Shown: positions 17,862-27,054 of the stretch, in pieces
How the letters are laid out: every line of letters starts with the position of its first letter
Position numbering within the stretch: position 1 is the stretch's first letter
Source: Shimazuella soli
Lineage (GTDB): Bacteria; Bacillota; Bacilli; Thermoactinomycetales; Thermoactinomycetaceae
Reading direction: 5' to 3'
Length of the DNA stretch: 64,000 nt
NCBI RefSeq assembly: GCF_022511585.1
Contig: NZ_JAKWBN010000002.1
Coordinates: 62,001-126,000 of the forward strand
The notes under the pieces: generated by a model
Told to the model about the DNA's origin: nothing
The model's database searches: none
What the model saw: the letters and a program-made list of their open reading frames with translations, nothing else
Program-made: the position numbers and the translations under genes

Positions 17862-18039
17862 CAGTTTGAAGGGACTATTATGTTATATTAGCCTGATGGG
17901 AATGTACTGTTACCCCATCAATTAAGAACAAATGTCCAATAAACCAACACATGTTTCTCCGCAATCAGTACAATTTTCACAACGATCACAATTATCTTTT
18001 GTATTGATACAACTTAGAAGTGAAGAAGGGAACTGAAAA

Positions 18040-18444
18040 ATGAATCTACAAGCTTGGAAAGAATGGGCGAAAAAGCTGAAAAAAGAAGTTTTCACCTTGT
18101 ACTTGGCTTATCAAGATCCTCGATCCCCTTTTTGGGCGAAAGTGGTAACGATCATTGTGGTCGCTTACGCATTTAGCCCCATTGATCTTATCCCTGACTT
18201 TATTCCCATTCTCGGGTATTTGGATGATTTGATTTTATTACCATTAGGGATTGCTTTGGCCATCAAACTCATTCCTGCTCCAGTAGTAGCGGAAAGCAGA
18301 GAAAAAGCAGAATCTATTCTATCCAAAGAAAAGCCGAGGAGTTGGATCGCCGGTTTTGTCGTGATTCTGCTATGGATATTGTTAGTCACTGGAATCTTCT
18401 ATTTTATCGTAGATAATTTTAGCTTATTACAAAAGGAGAGCTAA
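18040..18444 (+). CDS. DUF1232 (YkvA-like) membrane protein
   Basis: A 134-residue protein with the DUF1232 core YAFSPIDLIPDFIPILGYLDDL at residues 47-68 and a C-terminal hydrophobic segment (about 109-127). Function unknown in all members I know. The ATG follows GAAGGGAACTGAAAA. The 180 nt upstream contain a Cys-rich open frame on the other strand but no clear gene. Confidence 0.85.
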   Translation: MNLQAWKEWAKKLKKEVFTLYLAYQDPRSPFWAKVVTIIVVAYAFSPIDLIPDFIPILGYLDDLILLPLGIALAIKLIPAPVVAESREKAESILSKEKPRSWIAGFVVILLWILLVTGIFYFIVDNFSLLQKES

Positions 18445-19092
18445 ACTACTGTCTGCACTTAAAAAGGCAAGACGCATCACCAAGTTTTTTCATCGGAACG
18501 AACTTTTATCGTTTATTTTTGTCTTTCTAGAATGAAGACAGATAGGAGTGGAGATTGTGTGGATCAAGAATTCCACCAACTAATAGGGGTAGTGACAGGG
18601 TTCCTCCGATAGACCGCAAAGTGAATTTATGAATTATATGAATAATACAACATATTCTGATTATTACCTTTTCTGCGAGAAATCATAGGAATCAAAATAA
18701 TTCCCAGAAAAAGATGCAAGCTATTTTCTTAATAAAGATGAAATAGTAGATTTGTACTCTGCAGTTAAACTCTGTTTGTTATGTATCCCATATGATTCTT
18801 TTTTATAAGCAATCGTCTAATGTTTAAGACAACTTTTGATTCTAAAGGAATAAATTTGATTGATTCTATTAGTAAATACCAAGAAGTTTTAAAGGATGGA
18901 ATATATTCATCTTGGACGATTGAGAATATCATGAGATGTTTGGTAGCACCTTTGAGTAAAAAGAATAATGATTTGAGTTTTTTAAAAATTGTAAACGGGC
19001 TAACTCGAACAATCTCACATGGTTAACAACATACAATTGTTTTCCAGTTGACAGAGAAAGATTCAGATTGATATTCTATCAAAGGGAAATAT
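18445..19092. other. Intergenic stretch without a supported gene
   Basis: About 650 nt of AT-rich sequence. A 68-codon frame at 18820-19026 (plus strand) has no ribosome site and no family I recognise, so it is not called. No RNA gene or repeat seen; it looks like decayed DNA. Confidence 0.4.
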
Positions 19093-19111
19093 ATTGATAA
19101 TGATTATCAAT
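19093..19111 (+). promoter_or_regulatory. Fur box upstream of the FTR1 iron-permease gene
   Basis: ATTGATAATGATTATCAAT is a perfect 9-1-9 palindrome that matches the Fur consensus (7-1-7 core TGATAAT-G-ATTATCA). It ends 26 nt before the ATG, so iron-bound Fur would block transcription. Confidence 0.9.
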
Positions 19112-19137
19112 TCTATTTAAGCTTAGGGAGGTGACTT

Positions 19138-20631
19138 ATGTTACGAAAAGTACTGTCCTTTTCACTATTACTTTCCGTGGCTTTCTTATGTCTTATGCCA
19201 ATGTCAACTTGGGCAAATGGTCAAGCATCAGAGGATATGAAGAAAACGGAAACGAATGTCCTACAGGCATTACAAGAAGCTAGGAAAGGGAAACTAGCTG
19301 AATCTAAAATAACCTATCAGAAGTTTGATCAGTCATGGCGAGAAATAGAAGATGGGGTAAAAGAAGAGTCAGCAAAGGCTTACCAAGATATCGAATCCCA
19401 TATGGGGAAAGTGATCTATGCTTTTACGATCCAAAACCAAAAAGAGATAGTAAAAGCGCTAGAAGGTCTAAAATCTACCAATGAAAAATTCATTCTTGGT
19501 AAATATCCAAAGGGTGAAGTTCAAAAGTCATCTGTCTCTTTACCTGATTTCATCGAATATCTAAAGCAAACAAAAGAAAAAGCACAAAACCACTCACAGA
19601 AAGACTCATTAGCAAGTATTTCAAAGGTCACAGAATCTTGGCTGAGTGTAGAAGGAACGGTTGTTGCGCAATCTGCACAAGTTTATAGTGATTCGGAAAG
19701 AGATATGGTTACTGTCCAAGCTATGCTAGCGAAAAATCCACCTGATTTCCAAGGCGCTGTCCATCTTTTAGACCAAATGATAAATTACCTATCCCCTTTA
19801 GCTACGAAATCTGGCTATACCATTTGGGATGCTGCCATGATTATTATTCGAGAGGGACTGGAAGCCTTATTAGTGGTTACTGCGTTACTTGCATATGTGA
19901 AGAAGTCCAATCAGTCAAAAGGGAAAGGATGGATTTGGACTGGAGTTACAACTGGAGTCATCATTAGTATTATTATCGCTGTAATTGTAAAAATGGTCTT
20001 TTCATCAGGCGCTTTTGGAAATAATAACGCATTGATTGCAGGATGGACAGGTGTCATTGCGGCAGCTATGCTGCTTTATGTCAGCTATTGGCTACATAGT
20101 CACTCACACATCACAGAATGGCAAAACTTTATTCGTTCCAAAAGCGAAACCGCACTCCATACAGGTAAATTAATTTCGTTAGGTGTTATTTCTTTTCTTG
20201 CTGTTTTTCGAGAGGGTACGGAAACGGTACTGTTTTTCATTGGAATGGTGAATCAGATTAGTCTACAAGATCTCCTAATGGGGTTATTGATTGGATTTGG
20301 AATTCTGTTTCTACTCGCTTACTTGATGATTTTTATTGGTTTAAAGCTACCAATAAAACCATTTTTTATGATTTCTAGCATCATAGTTTTTTATCTCTGT
20401 ATCAAGTTTACCGGAATGGGCATTCACAGTTTACAATTAGCAGGAGTGCTTCCGTCTACAACCTTTTCGAGTTTGCCTAGTGTAGAAATGTTTGCTCTCT
20501 ACCCATCCTTGGAAAGTATTCTTCCTCAAGTTGTTTTAGTACTCATAGCTCTGCTAGTTGTCTTATGGAAACGATCCACAATAAAAAATCAAAAACTCCA
20601 AGACGATGGAAAAAAGGGAGAAATGATATAA
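19138..20631 (+). CDS. efeU: FTR1-family iron permease (EfeU-like) with extracellular domain
   Basis: The 497-residue protein imports iron through the membrane. It begins with a signal peptide (LLLSVAFLCLMPMSTWA), then a helical extracellular domain (about 28-225), then an FTR1 permease with both signature motifs, IIREGLEALLVV (about 237) and VFREGTETVLFF (about 359), and seven or so membrane segments. ATG behind GGGAGGTGACTT. A perfect Fur box sits in the promoter. It forms an operon with the lipoprotein that starts 3 nt after its stop. EfeB peroxidase is not nearby. Confidence 0.92.
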   Translation: MLRKVLSFSLLLSVAFLCLMPMSTWANGQASEDMKKTETNVLQALQEARKGKLAESKITYQKFDQSWREIEDGVKEESAKAYQDIESHMGKVIYAFTIQNQKEIVKALEGLKSTNEKFILGKYPKGEVQKSSVSLPDFIEYLKQTKEKAQNHSQKDSLASISKVTESWLSVEGTVVAQSAQVYSDSERDMVTVQAMLAKNPPDFQGAVHLLDQMINYLSPLATKSGYTIWDAAMIIIREGLEALLVVTALLAYVKKSNQSKGKGWIWTGVTTGVIISIIIAVIVKMVFSSGAFGNNNALIAGWTGVIAAAMLLYVSYWLHSHSHITEWQNFIRSKSETALHTGKLISLGVISFLAVFREGTETVLFFIGMVNQISLQDLLMGLLIGFGILFLLAYLMIFIGLKLPIKPFFMISSIIVFYLCIKFTGMGIHSLQLAGVLPSTTFSSLPSVEMFALYPSLESILPQVVLVLIALLVVLWKRSTIKNQKLQDDGKKGEMI

Positions 20632-20633
20632 AT

Positions 20634-21050
20634 ATGAAAGTTACATATCTATTATTGACATTTGTACTTGTTGGTTGTATGGGTCTAGTTGGTTGTTCTA
20701 CTAGTACAAATCCAACTTCTACAACACAAACACCCGTAAAAGAAGAAAGTGCTGTTAAAATCAAAACTGGAACTACGAAAATGCTTGACATTACAGCTGA
20801 CTTAAAGAAAGCAATGGATGCTGGTGACCAAGCCAAAGTGAAATCATATGGACCAAAATTGGAAGAAGCATGGAGCTCCTTTGAAGATAAGGTAAAAGTA
20901 AAATACCCAGAGCTTTATACAAAAATAGAAGATGCTCTTGATCCAACGATAGCAGGTACAGAAGCTAATCCTTTGGATAAAGCAGCTGTTAGTAAATTAA
21001 ATGATCAATTAACTGACGCTTTAAATGAATTAGTATCAAAAGAAAAATAA
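20634..21050 (+). CDS. Small iron-uptake lipoprotein (EfeO/FTR1 N-domain-like)
   Basis: 138 residues with a signal peptide and two candidate lipobox Cys (LVGC at about 14 and GLVGCS at about 21). The mature part contains WSSFEDKVKVKYPELYTKIEDAL, which follows the same spacing as WREIEDGVKEESAKAYQDIESHM in the extracellular domain of the FTR1 protein next door, so both probably share one helical metal-binding fold. Starts 3 nt after the FTR1 stop and is Fur-controlled with it. Role in presenting iron to the permease is inferred. Confidence 0.8.
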   Translation: MKVTYLLLTFVLVGCMGLVGCSTSTNPTSTTQTPVKEESAVKIKTGTTKMLDITADLKKAMDAGDQAKVKSYGPKLEEAWSSFEDKVKVKYPELYTKIEDALDPTIAGTEANPLDKAAVSKLNDQLTDALNELVSKEK

Positions 21051-21090
21051 ATGCAGAAAATATAAGTTCAGATGTATACCGAACAATGAA

Positions 21091-21119
21091 AAGTGAGCGC
21101 AATCATGCGCTTATTTTTT
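21091..21119 (+). terminator. Terminator of the FTR1 operon
   Basis: GAGCGCA / TGCGCTT hairpin followed by ATTTTTTT. Confidence 0.8.
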
Positions 21120-21189
21120 TGGAAAGAAATTAGCATCAAAATTTACCTATATTTTCCCTATCTATTGGGAATAGTCAGATAAGAAATTT

Positions 21190-21256
21190 TACTCATCACC
21201 GGGGGCAGGCTTCCTTGAATAGGGTGTCTGTGGCTATCATCCTCTGTTGTATAAAT
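21190..21256 (-). pseudogene. Fragment of a second ymaF-like gene (C-terminal end)
   Basis: Minus-strand translation gives YTTEDDSHRHPIQG, nearly identical to YTTEDDGHRHHIQG at the end of the intact gene at 24555-24893, and the DNA is alignable over about 60 nt. The rest is missing. It marks a duplication or recombination scar 3.3 kb from the intact copy. Confidence 0.75.
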
Positions 21257-21462
21257 CACTGGGGGATTTTAAAAAGACTGCACGCGATCTAATTGAAGAA
21301 TGTCAGATCAAAAGTATCATTCATCCTTTATTGGTAGATCATGTTTTTCGAGAAGCAGAAAGATTCCTTGAAATTATTGATATGTTTGACAGGCATTTAA
21401 CCAGAAGGCCAATAATAGGTCAAAATTTGTATTTATTTTGTATTACTCATACTAAAAGATAG
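21247..21462 (+). pseudogene. Fragment of a DUF2935-like protein
   Basis: About 70 codons. The piece IKSIIHPLLVDHVFREAERFLEI resembles the C-terminal part of DUF2935 (hemerythrin-like) proteins of Bacilli, but the N-terminal ~200 residues are absent and the 5' end runs into the ymaF fragment on the opposite strand. No ribosome site. Family call from memory of the motif. Confidence 0.5.
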
Positions 21463-21532
21463 AAAATAGGGATTCACAATCCTTTTCTCTTGCTCGGCAT
21501 AGAATGCTTGAAAAAGCAAGAGGAGGTTTTGT

Positions 21533-21769
21533 ATGGCGAATGTAAAGGTTAGCCAAGTAAAAGTAAGTCCACAGTTCCAAAGGCTTTGTACTCAATTTGC
21601 CCGGATTTTAAGTGGGAAGCATGAAATTGATCCTGGACCGGTTTGTTTTGTTAGTCGGTCTAGGAAGTTTAGGGAAACAATCCTAGGAAGACGTATCAAT
21701 TCCCCTTTGGTTAATGCTCAACTTTTTTCGTTTGAATATTTAGATAAATCAGGACGTGCCTTTGTTTAG
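21533..21769 (+). pseudogene. Truncated DUF1259-type protein, N-terminal part
   Basis: The ATG at 21533 has a good ribosome site (AGAGGAGG), but only 78 codons remain. CTQFARILSGKHEI and FSFEYLDKSGRAF match the first part of Bacillus proteins annotated DUF1259/LppY-LpqO-like, which are several times longer; the sequence stops just after the SFE..DKSGR motif. The product may still be translated but is unlikely to fold. Confidence 0.5.
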
Positions 21770-21808
21770 GAGAAACCAGGCTTTGCCAAGACCAAGCCAA
21801 CAGATTAA

Positions 21809-22294
21809 TCAGAAATCTCCAAAATCATATTTTTCATCTACACCCATCTTTATCTGATTTCCTTCAGATTCACCTTGTGCTCTAGGATCGAAAGCTAAGA
21901 CATTATACCCTTGGGGTACTAAGTTCTGAACCAATTTAGGAGTACGACCTTTTACTAGTCGATTACTCGTGTAGCCATGTACGACGATAATCGTTTTTTC
22001 GCTCTCTTGTCCATTTTTCTGAGATGGAAAATAGTAACCATATAAGGTTACATTATCTTTTGCACTTTTAAATGCGACTTTTTCATAAGGGAATTTTTGC
22101 GGATTTAACTCATAGAATACATTTCTGTCTCTTGTATGATGGGACATCGTGTTGACAATTTGATAAGAGATAAAACAAGTAACAAAGAAAGCTAGTAGAA
22201 TACACAAGAATAAAGAAACGATTATTATTTTCGTTCTTTTTTGACGACGATGTTGAATGGTTATAGGTGTACTAGTTAACTGATTTGGCTCCAT
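21809..22294 (-). pseudogene. Truncated alpha/beta hydrolase
   Basis: 161 codons from the ATG at 22294. An N-terminal membrane segment (about 22-45) is followed by the first part of a hydrolase fold: YGYYFP, VVHGYTSN (oxyanion region) and FDPRAQGESEG. The frame stops before the nucleophile elbow GxSxG, so Ser, Asp and His of the triad are all missing. Families with this start are about 300 residues. Upstream it overlaps the broken cytochrome-oxidase-like gene by 23 nt. Confidence 0.7.
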
Positions 22295-22628
22295 TTTGAA
22301 CCCTCCCATTCCAAAAAACATTCAGTAGAAAACAAATTACTCCACCTGTTGTCAGCGTTGCACCGACAGAGGTAGAAGTTCTAATTTCATTGCCTGGCCA
22401 ATCAGATAAGAGGGAACACCGAATACATAAAGCCAAAAATGTAGTTTTCCGAGTATTGATAGACTACATTGTGGTAAAAGCGTATAAATAATTCCTGCTA
22501 GCGCAAAGGATACCCAACCTAATAGATTTGCATGGGTATGAACTGCTATTAATTGTAAATTTTCCGTTATTCCCATACATGCCGATTCCAATTGCAATCA
22601 GAAAGTAAAGGATCGAAATTTTTATCAT
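22272..22628 (-). pseudogene. Frameshifted cytochrome c oxidase subunit I-like small membrane protein
   Basis: Three frames must be joined: an N-terminal piece MIKISILYFLIAIGIGM, a middle piece GITENLQLIAVHTHANLLGW ... IHFWL-like sequence, and a C-terminal piece GATLTTGGVICFLL. The middle has the H-x-H-x-N-LLGW motif of the short heme-copper-oxidase-like proteins of Bacilli. Two frameshifts, near 22578 and 22385, break it. The original stop overlaps the start of the next gene, as in an intact operon, so decay is fairly recent. Confidence 0.65.
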
Positions 22629-22756
22629 TCTTAGCCCCATAGTAAGCTACCTTTTCTCGATGTATGTTATGGTAAGAAAAATAAGTAATTAGGAAATTAC
22701 ACCATCTAAAAACCAATTTGTTTGGTTTTACATATCAGCTTTTGTAGATGAATGGT

Positions 22757-23554
22757 TCATTCTCCCCAGCCCATACCTGTATATTTGCGATAGATCTCTT
22801 CAAAATTTCTGCCATATCTCTTCATCATGTCCTCTTTCATATCCGACATAATCTCGTGAAGAACTACATCATGGAAAAAGTTATTAAGCAAAAGCTGGAC
22901 CATTGCGGGGTGTTTGGTAACTAATGCTTTGGTATATATCCCTTTGCCACGAACGCCTAGAATGGCAATTTTGCGATCTATCACAAAAGAGAACTTACGC
23001 CATCCTTTTTTCTGCCAAGATTCTTCTCGATCATCTACAAGTAGGTTTTTTATTGGTAGAGGAATATCTCCAACAGCTGATACGATAAGACGAACATCCT
23101 TTTGCTCTATTTCCATAAGAATATCTCCAAAGATTTCTGCTTCTTCCGACCATATATCTGCAATCACTTCTTGTTGCCCATTTGCCACTTCAAAATGGAC
23201 TCTTTCTATTACTTGTCTATCGCCTTCTAGGGTGAAAAAATCATCTAACGATTCACTTTTCGTTGGGTAATGCTGTTCCAAATAATCAAAGGAATGCTCT
23301 AAATTTGCTTCGATCTTTTTTCTTATTTCCTGAAAAGAAATGGAATCATAGTAAGAGGGGTCCCCCTTTGAAATCATAACCATCCCTTTGTCGATTAAAT
23401 TCTGCAATGCAGTATAAACATGGGATCTGGAGGTGCCAATTTGTTTGGACACTTCATAGCCTGTCAATTTTCCTTTTTCACCTAATACCAATAAACATTT
23501 CGCTTCTAGTTCAGTAAAACCGATTTTTTTGAGTTCCATGATTAACTGTTCCAA
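22757..23554 (-). CDS. TrmB-family transcriptional regulator
   Basis: 265 residues. The N-terminal winged helix (KKIGFTELEAKCLLVLGEKGKLTGYEVSKQIGTSRSHVYTAL) is typical of TrmB regulators, followed by a coiled linker and a C-terminal effector domain (about 110-250). It probably regulates the genes to its 3' side that are now broken, or itself; no intact partner is left nearby. An imperfect inverted repeat lies at 23596-23619. Effector unknown. Confidence 0.85.
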   Translation of the reverse strand: MEQLIMELKKIGFTELEAKCLLVLGEKGKLTGYEVSKQIGTSRSHVYTALQNLIDKGMVMISKGDPSYYDSISFQEIRKKIEANLEHSFDYLEQHYPTKSESLDDFFTLEGDRQVIERVHFEVANGQQEVIADIWSEEAEIFGDILMEIEQKDVRLIVSAVGDIPLPIKNLLVDDREESWQKKGWRKFSFVIDRKIAILGVRGKGIYTKALVTKHPAMVQLLLNNFFHDVVLHEIMSDMKEDMMKRYGRNFEEIYRKYTGMGWGE

Positions 23555-23595
23555 ATGGTTGTCCGCCTTTTAGTGGTTTTATATGGAGCTACCAT

Positions 23596-23619
23596 TAGTA
23601 GCGTCCTTATGGACTACTA
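23596..23619. promoter_or_regulatory. Possible operator of the TrmB-type gene
   Basis: TAGTAG-CG-TCC / GGA-CTACTA around TTAT, 42 nt upstream of the regulator start. Position fits autoregulation; inferred. Confidence 0.35.
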
Positions 23620-23803
23620 TATACTGAATCGAGAAATCTAGTCAATGTATTTTTTATGTGTAAGAAGATAGCTAATCTTGTTCATGTTTGAATCGTTTAT
23701 TTCTGAGAAATACTATGACAATAATAGTATGGTTCAAGTCATATTTTTCAAACTTAAGTTGACTTACGGCTTCACAAACCATTTTGTAAAAAGAGGAAAT
23801 AGA

Positions 23804-24406
23804 ATGGATCCATTTTTAAGCGAACTCATTACTCGATATGGATATATAGGTATTTTTGCAGCTCTTTCTCTTGGTATTGTGGGATTGCCGATACCAGATG
23901 AAACGCTTTTAACGTATACCGGATATAATGTTTTCCAAGGAAAAATGGTGTATTCACTTGCTGTTATCAGTGCCTTTTTAGGTGCTGCTACAGGGATTAC
24001 GATTAGTTATGGGATTGGATACAAGTTAGGTCTCCCTTTTCTTCGGAAATTCGGTCCGAAGATACATATAACAACGGAAAAAATAGAACGTACGGAGAGA
24101 TACTTTAAAAAATATGGTAATTTTTTACTATTTATCGGTTATTTCATTCCAGGAGTCCGGCATTTAACGGCCTATCTCGCAGGGATTGCACGTGACGATT
24201 TACGCAAGTTTATGATCTATGCTTATTCTGGGGCTTTGTGTTGGAGTATTACCTTTATCTCTATCGGACATGAACTAGGAGAAAAGTGGTTCTTAGTGGA
24301 AGAGTATATCCACCGCTACGGAAGGTTTTTACCAATTGCTTTGTTTGTCATTGTGATTGGGGTATTCCTTTTTCTTCACTTCAGAAGATCAAAAGTTTCA
24401 TCCTAA
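23804..24406 (+). CDS. DedA-family membrane protein
   Basis: 200 residues with about five hydrophobic segments and the DedA features GLPIPDETLLTYTGY, FLGAATGITISYGIGYKLG, and FIGYFIPGVRHLTAYLAGIARDDLRKFM. DedA proteins act as lipid-carrier flippases (UndP or PE in some members) or in membrane homeostasis. ATG 23804 follows AGAGGAAAT; the open frame upstream has no ribosome site. Single gene with its own terminator. Confidence 0.93.
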   Translation: MDPFLSELITRYGYIGIFAALSLGIVGLPIPDETLLTYTGYNVFQGKMVYSLAVISAFLGAATGITISYGIGYKLGLPFLRKFGPKIHITTEKIERTERYFKKYGNFLLFIGYFIPGVRHLTAYLAGIARDDLRKFMIYAYSGALCWSITFISIGHELGEKWFLVEEYIHRYGRFLPIALFVIVIGVFLFLHFRRSKVSS

Positions 24407-24421
24407 AAAGGATTCATTGAA

Positions 24422-24448
24422 GAAGCTGTCCAACAATTGGACAGCTTC
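24422..24448 (+). terminator. Terminator of the dedA gene
   Basis: GAAGCTGTCCAA / TTGGACAGCTTC, 12-bp arms around a 3-nt loop. Confidence 0.75.
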
Positions 24449-24554
24449 TAATACATAGATGTCCCAGTAAAATCGCTAAGGCAAGTAAGTTAGACACATT
24501 TATCAACAACTTCCAGCTGTTTTTGTTCATATTCACAGTGATTAGTTTGATAGA

Positions 24555-24893
24555 TTACTTATTACCTGGGGCAGGTTGGTCTACACCTTGAATATGATGC
24601 CTGTGGCCATCATCCTCTGTTGTATAAAAATCATAATAATGGACATGCATTCCGTTTCCCACTGGGATTGCAGGTCCCGAATGGGCTTGATAGTAATGGG
24701 TATGACCATTTTCAAATAATACATACCCCTCTGTATAGTGAATATGTCCTCCATCTTTTGTTGGAATCGGTGGAGATGTGATATCCAGGCACTGATGGAC
24801 ATGTCCTGCTTCAACAGACGTGTAATCAACAGATCCATGGTTATGATGCGCCACAAATCCGGAAACAAAATCATCCTTCTTCACTTTTTTCAT
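24555..24893 (-). CDS. ymaF: YmaF-family histidine-rich protein
   Basis: 112 residues with repeating H-x-H units: HVHQC, HIHYTEG, HTHYYQA, HVHYYDF, HRHHIQG. This is the YmaF pattern; metal binding is plausible but unproven. Start ATG 24893 is chosen for the 8-nt distance from GAGGAG; an ATG 6 nt upstream is too close. A degenerate fragment of a second copy is at 21190-21256. Confidence 0.85.
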   Translation of the reverse strand: MKKVKKDDFVSGFVAHHNHGSVDYTSVEAGHVHQCLDITSPPIPTKDGGHIHYTEGYVLFENGHTHYYQAHSGPAIPVGNGMHVHYYDFYTTEDDGHRHHIQGVDQPAPGNK

Positions 24894-25134
24894 CCTCATC
24901 ACTCCTCGATTGAACTTTAAACATTTATATGCAAAATCATGAAGTACATTCAATTTCCAATTCTTTGTATTCTTACTGGTTTTTCAATTGCGAAGGGGAT
25001 ATGTATAAGGAAAAATCAATTCATAAAAAGATGGAAAAGTTTTTGAAATTAATATGTATGGTAAAGATGAGGAAAGATAAACAAAATAAACGAAGATTAA
25101 TAGGTAGTTACAATAGAAAAAATATATAAGAATT

Positions 25135-25941
25135 CTATAATAAATAATTTTCGATAAAATAACTTACTCCATCCGCATCATTGCTAGGAACGTGTATATC
25201 TGTATACAGCTTAACGAGTGGGTGAGCATTTGCTACAGATGCGGATAAACCAGCGACTTTTAACATAGAGATATCATTTAAGTGGTTTCCAATAGCAGCA
25301 GTTTGCCAGGTTGGGATTTGGAGGATTTGATTAAGATAAAGTAGAGCATTTCCTTTTGAAATTCCTTTTGGAACAACTTCATAGTAATTTTCATGTGATT
25401 GTATAAACTCGCATTCTGCTCTTAATGAGTAGCTCTCAGAGATCATGTGAAGTATCTGCATATTAGCTGGAGATCCAATCAATTGTAATTTAATAATTTC
25501 TTCTTCCATTTGATTGATGGAATCAATAGGAAAAGCGGTAATACCTAATTTTGATAATTCAATTTCCTTTTGGGGATTGAGCCGAAAAGAATAAATATTT
25601 GTTGTACTAAATAACAACAAATCGACAACAGGGTCTACATTTTCAATAGAGGAAAGAATCATTTCCACAATGTGTTTGGATAAGTATCTAAGTACTTGTA
25701 ATTCTTCATCATGGGGATAATAGATCATTGCTCCATTACACAGGATAACAGGCAAACCAATTTTAAGTTCATTTATAATGGAATAACTCTCTATGAGGCT
25801 TCTTCCTGTAGCAATGGTAAACATACCTCCGTTTTTTTGATATCGATCTAAAGATTGTCGAGTCCGCATGGAAATTTGGTTGTCACTTGTTAATAAGGTA
25901 CCGTCAAGGTCTGAAACGAAAAGTGAATAATGATTTTCCAT
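25135..25941 (-). CDS. HAD-superfamily Cof-type phosphatase
   Basis: 268 residues, with HAD motif I DLDGTLL at about 11-17, motif II ATGRS, and the C-terminal GNHLNDISMLKVAG (motif IV, normally GDxxND: the Asp is Asn here). KGNALLYL carries the motif III Lys. Members hydrolyse sugar phosphates, FMN or PLP. The ATG at 25941 lies 9 nt from GGGAG. The motif IV change (G-N-H-L-N-D) keeps the final ND pair. Substrate unknown. Confidence 0.88.
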   Translation of the reverse strand: MENHYSLFVSDLDGTLLTSDNQISMRTRQSLDRYQKNGGMFTIATGRSLIESYSIINELKIGLPVILCNGAMIYYPHDEELQVLRYLSKHIVEMILSSIENVDPVVDLLLFSTTNIYSFRLNPQKEIELSKLGITAFPIDSINQMEEEIIKLQLIGSPANMQILHMISESYSLRAECEFIQSHENYYEVVPKGISKGNALLYLNQILQIPTWQTAAIGNHLNDISMLKVAGLSASVANAHPLVKLYTDIHVPSNDADGVSYFIENYLL

Positions 25942-25950
25942 TTTATCCAA

Positions 25951-26259
25951 CTCCCATTTATCGGTTTGCTAGTTCATTATAAATTCTATTTGTAAATGGA
26001 AAGTGGTCGATTTAATATGTTTACTTTAAGAGTTTATAAACAAACCGTTTTGTTTTGCTTATTGAAAGGATAGAGATACCAAAACAAGCTACAGAGGAAC
26101 GAATAACAGAGTAAGAAGAATGGAGTTTAAAAAGGGCGTTTCCTGCTTCTCAGGAATTTTTCTTTTGTGCATATGGTTTTATTTTGGCTATTTTATTTAT
26201 ATTCAGTGGGCTTGGAGAATTTGAATTCATTGTTACATGGAGTAGGGGATAATAAATAC
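25951..26259. other. Intergenic stretch with a weak terminator-like hairpin
   Basis: AT-rich, no ORF supported. TTCCTG / CAGGAA flanked by A and T runs near 26133-26168 could be a terminator of a lost gene. Confidence 0.35.
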
Positions 26260-26320
26260 GGTGCCCCCATATCATTTGATCATCCTTCACAGGATGAATC
26301 TTATGACATGGGGGCATACC
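26260..26320. repeat. Large nested hairpin downstream of module C
   Basis: Outer arms GGTGCCCCCAT / ATGGGGGCATACC enclose a second stem CATCC / GGATG. The structure lies 47-107 nt past the stop of the gene at 26367. Its outer part matches the module B hairpin at 5970-5994. Confidence 0.6.
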
Positions 26321-26366
26321 GCCACTAAGCTCAATCAGCTGGGAGCGAAGTTAACTCACCCAAGAA

Positions 26367-26789
26367 CTAGTTCTGGCTGAAGTCCTCGAAGGTGAACAGC
26401 CAGAACTCATCATCCTCCCGGAGGAAGACATACAGCGTGTCTTTCTTCATCCGCTCGTCATCCTCCATTGAGTAGAGCCACACACAGTCTCCCTCCGGGA
26501 TCTGAGTGGCGTCATACCAACGGTGCTTGACATCACCATCGGACAGAGTGGGCTCGCTGATTTCCTTCGGCAGATCCCCCCCGACGAAAAAATCACCGTC
26601 TTTTACGGGGAACCATGACCGGGGCGAAGAGAAAATGTGCTTATCGTCGAGATAGAACCAAGCATAGTCCACGAACATGTTGGTCACATTGTGGACGTAC
26701 AGAAACTCTGCCTTGCTCTTGACCGGATCCGCCTTGATGGATGCGATGATCTCGGAAACCTTCTCCGGGTCGAAAGGCATAGCGTTCAT
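26367..26789 (-). CDS. GC-rich orphan module C: acidic hypothetical protein
   Basis: 140 residues, soluble, strongly acidic and rich in aromatic residues (WFYLDDKHIF, FWLFTFEDF), which suggests a beta-rich compact domain. No family recognised. 31 of the 60 bases at 26401-26460 are G/C while both flanks are AT-rich. ATG behind AAGGAG; an extended -10 TGCTATACT at 26826-26834 lies about 40 nt upstream. Followed by a long nested hairpin. No neighbours in the same direction. Confidence 0.6.
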   Translation of the reverse strand: MNAMPFDPEKVSEIIASIKADPVKSKAEFLYVHNVTNMFVDYAWFYLDDKHIFSSPRSWFPVKDGDFFVGGDLPKEISEPTLSDGDVKHRWYDATQIPEGDCVWLYSMEDDERMKKDTLYVFLREDDEFWLFTFEDFSQN

Positions 26790-26950
26790 GACTCCTTGTG
26801 TGAGCGGCGGCTGCTTTCTAATGTGAGTATAGCATTTTATTTATCTTGATATAGAGTAATAATATTTTTAGCATAACAAGCATTTTTCATTAGAATGTGT
26901 AGAGGAAACGGAAAAAGATATCAACACACCCAATTGTATTTTCTACAAAA

Positions 26951-26982
26951 TAAAGTCTAGCGGAATGTTAACGCTAGACTTT
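26951..26982 (-). terminator. Terminator of the arsR-czcD operon
   Basis: AAAGTCTAGCG / CGCTAGACTTT hairpin with flanking A/T runs, between czcD and module C. Confidence 0.75.
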
Positions 26983-27054
26983 TGTGAGTTCCTGTTTCAA
27001 GTATTACTTAATACAATCATCAAGTCTCATTCTGGTTTTGGTGTTGTTGGTTTG

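Noticed and set aside
18820-19026. 68-codon open frame before the FTR1 promoter
   Set aside because: No ribosome site, no recognisable family, AT-rich decayed surroundings.
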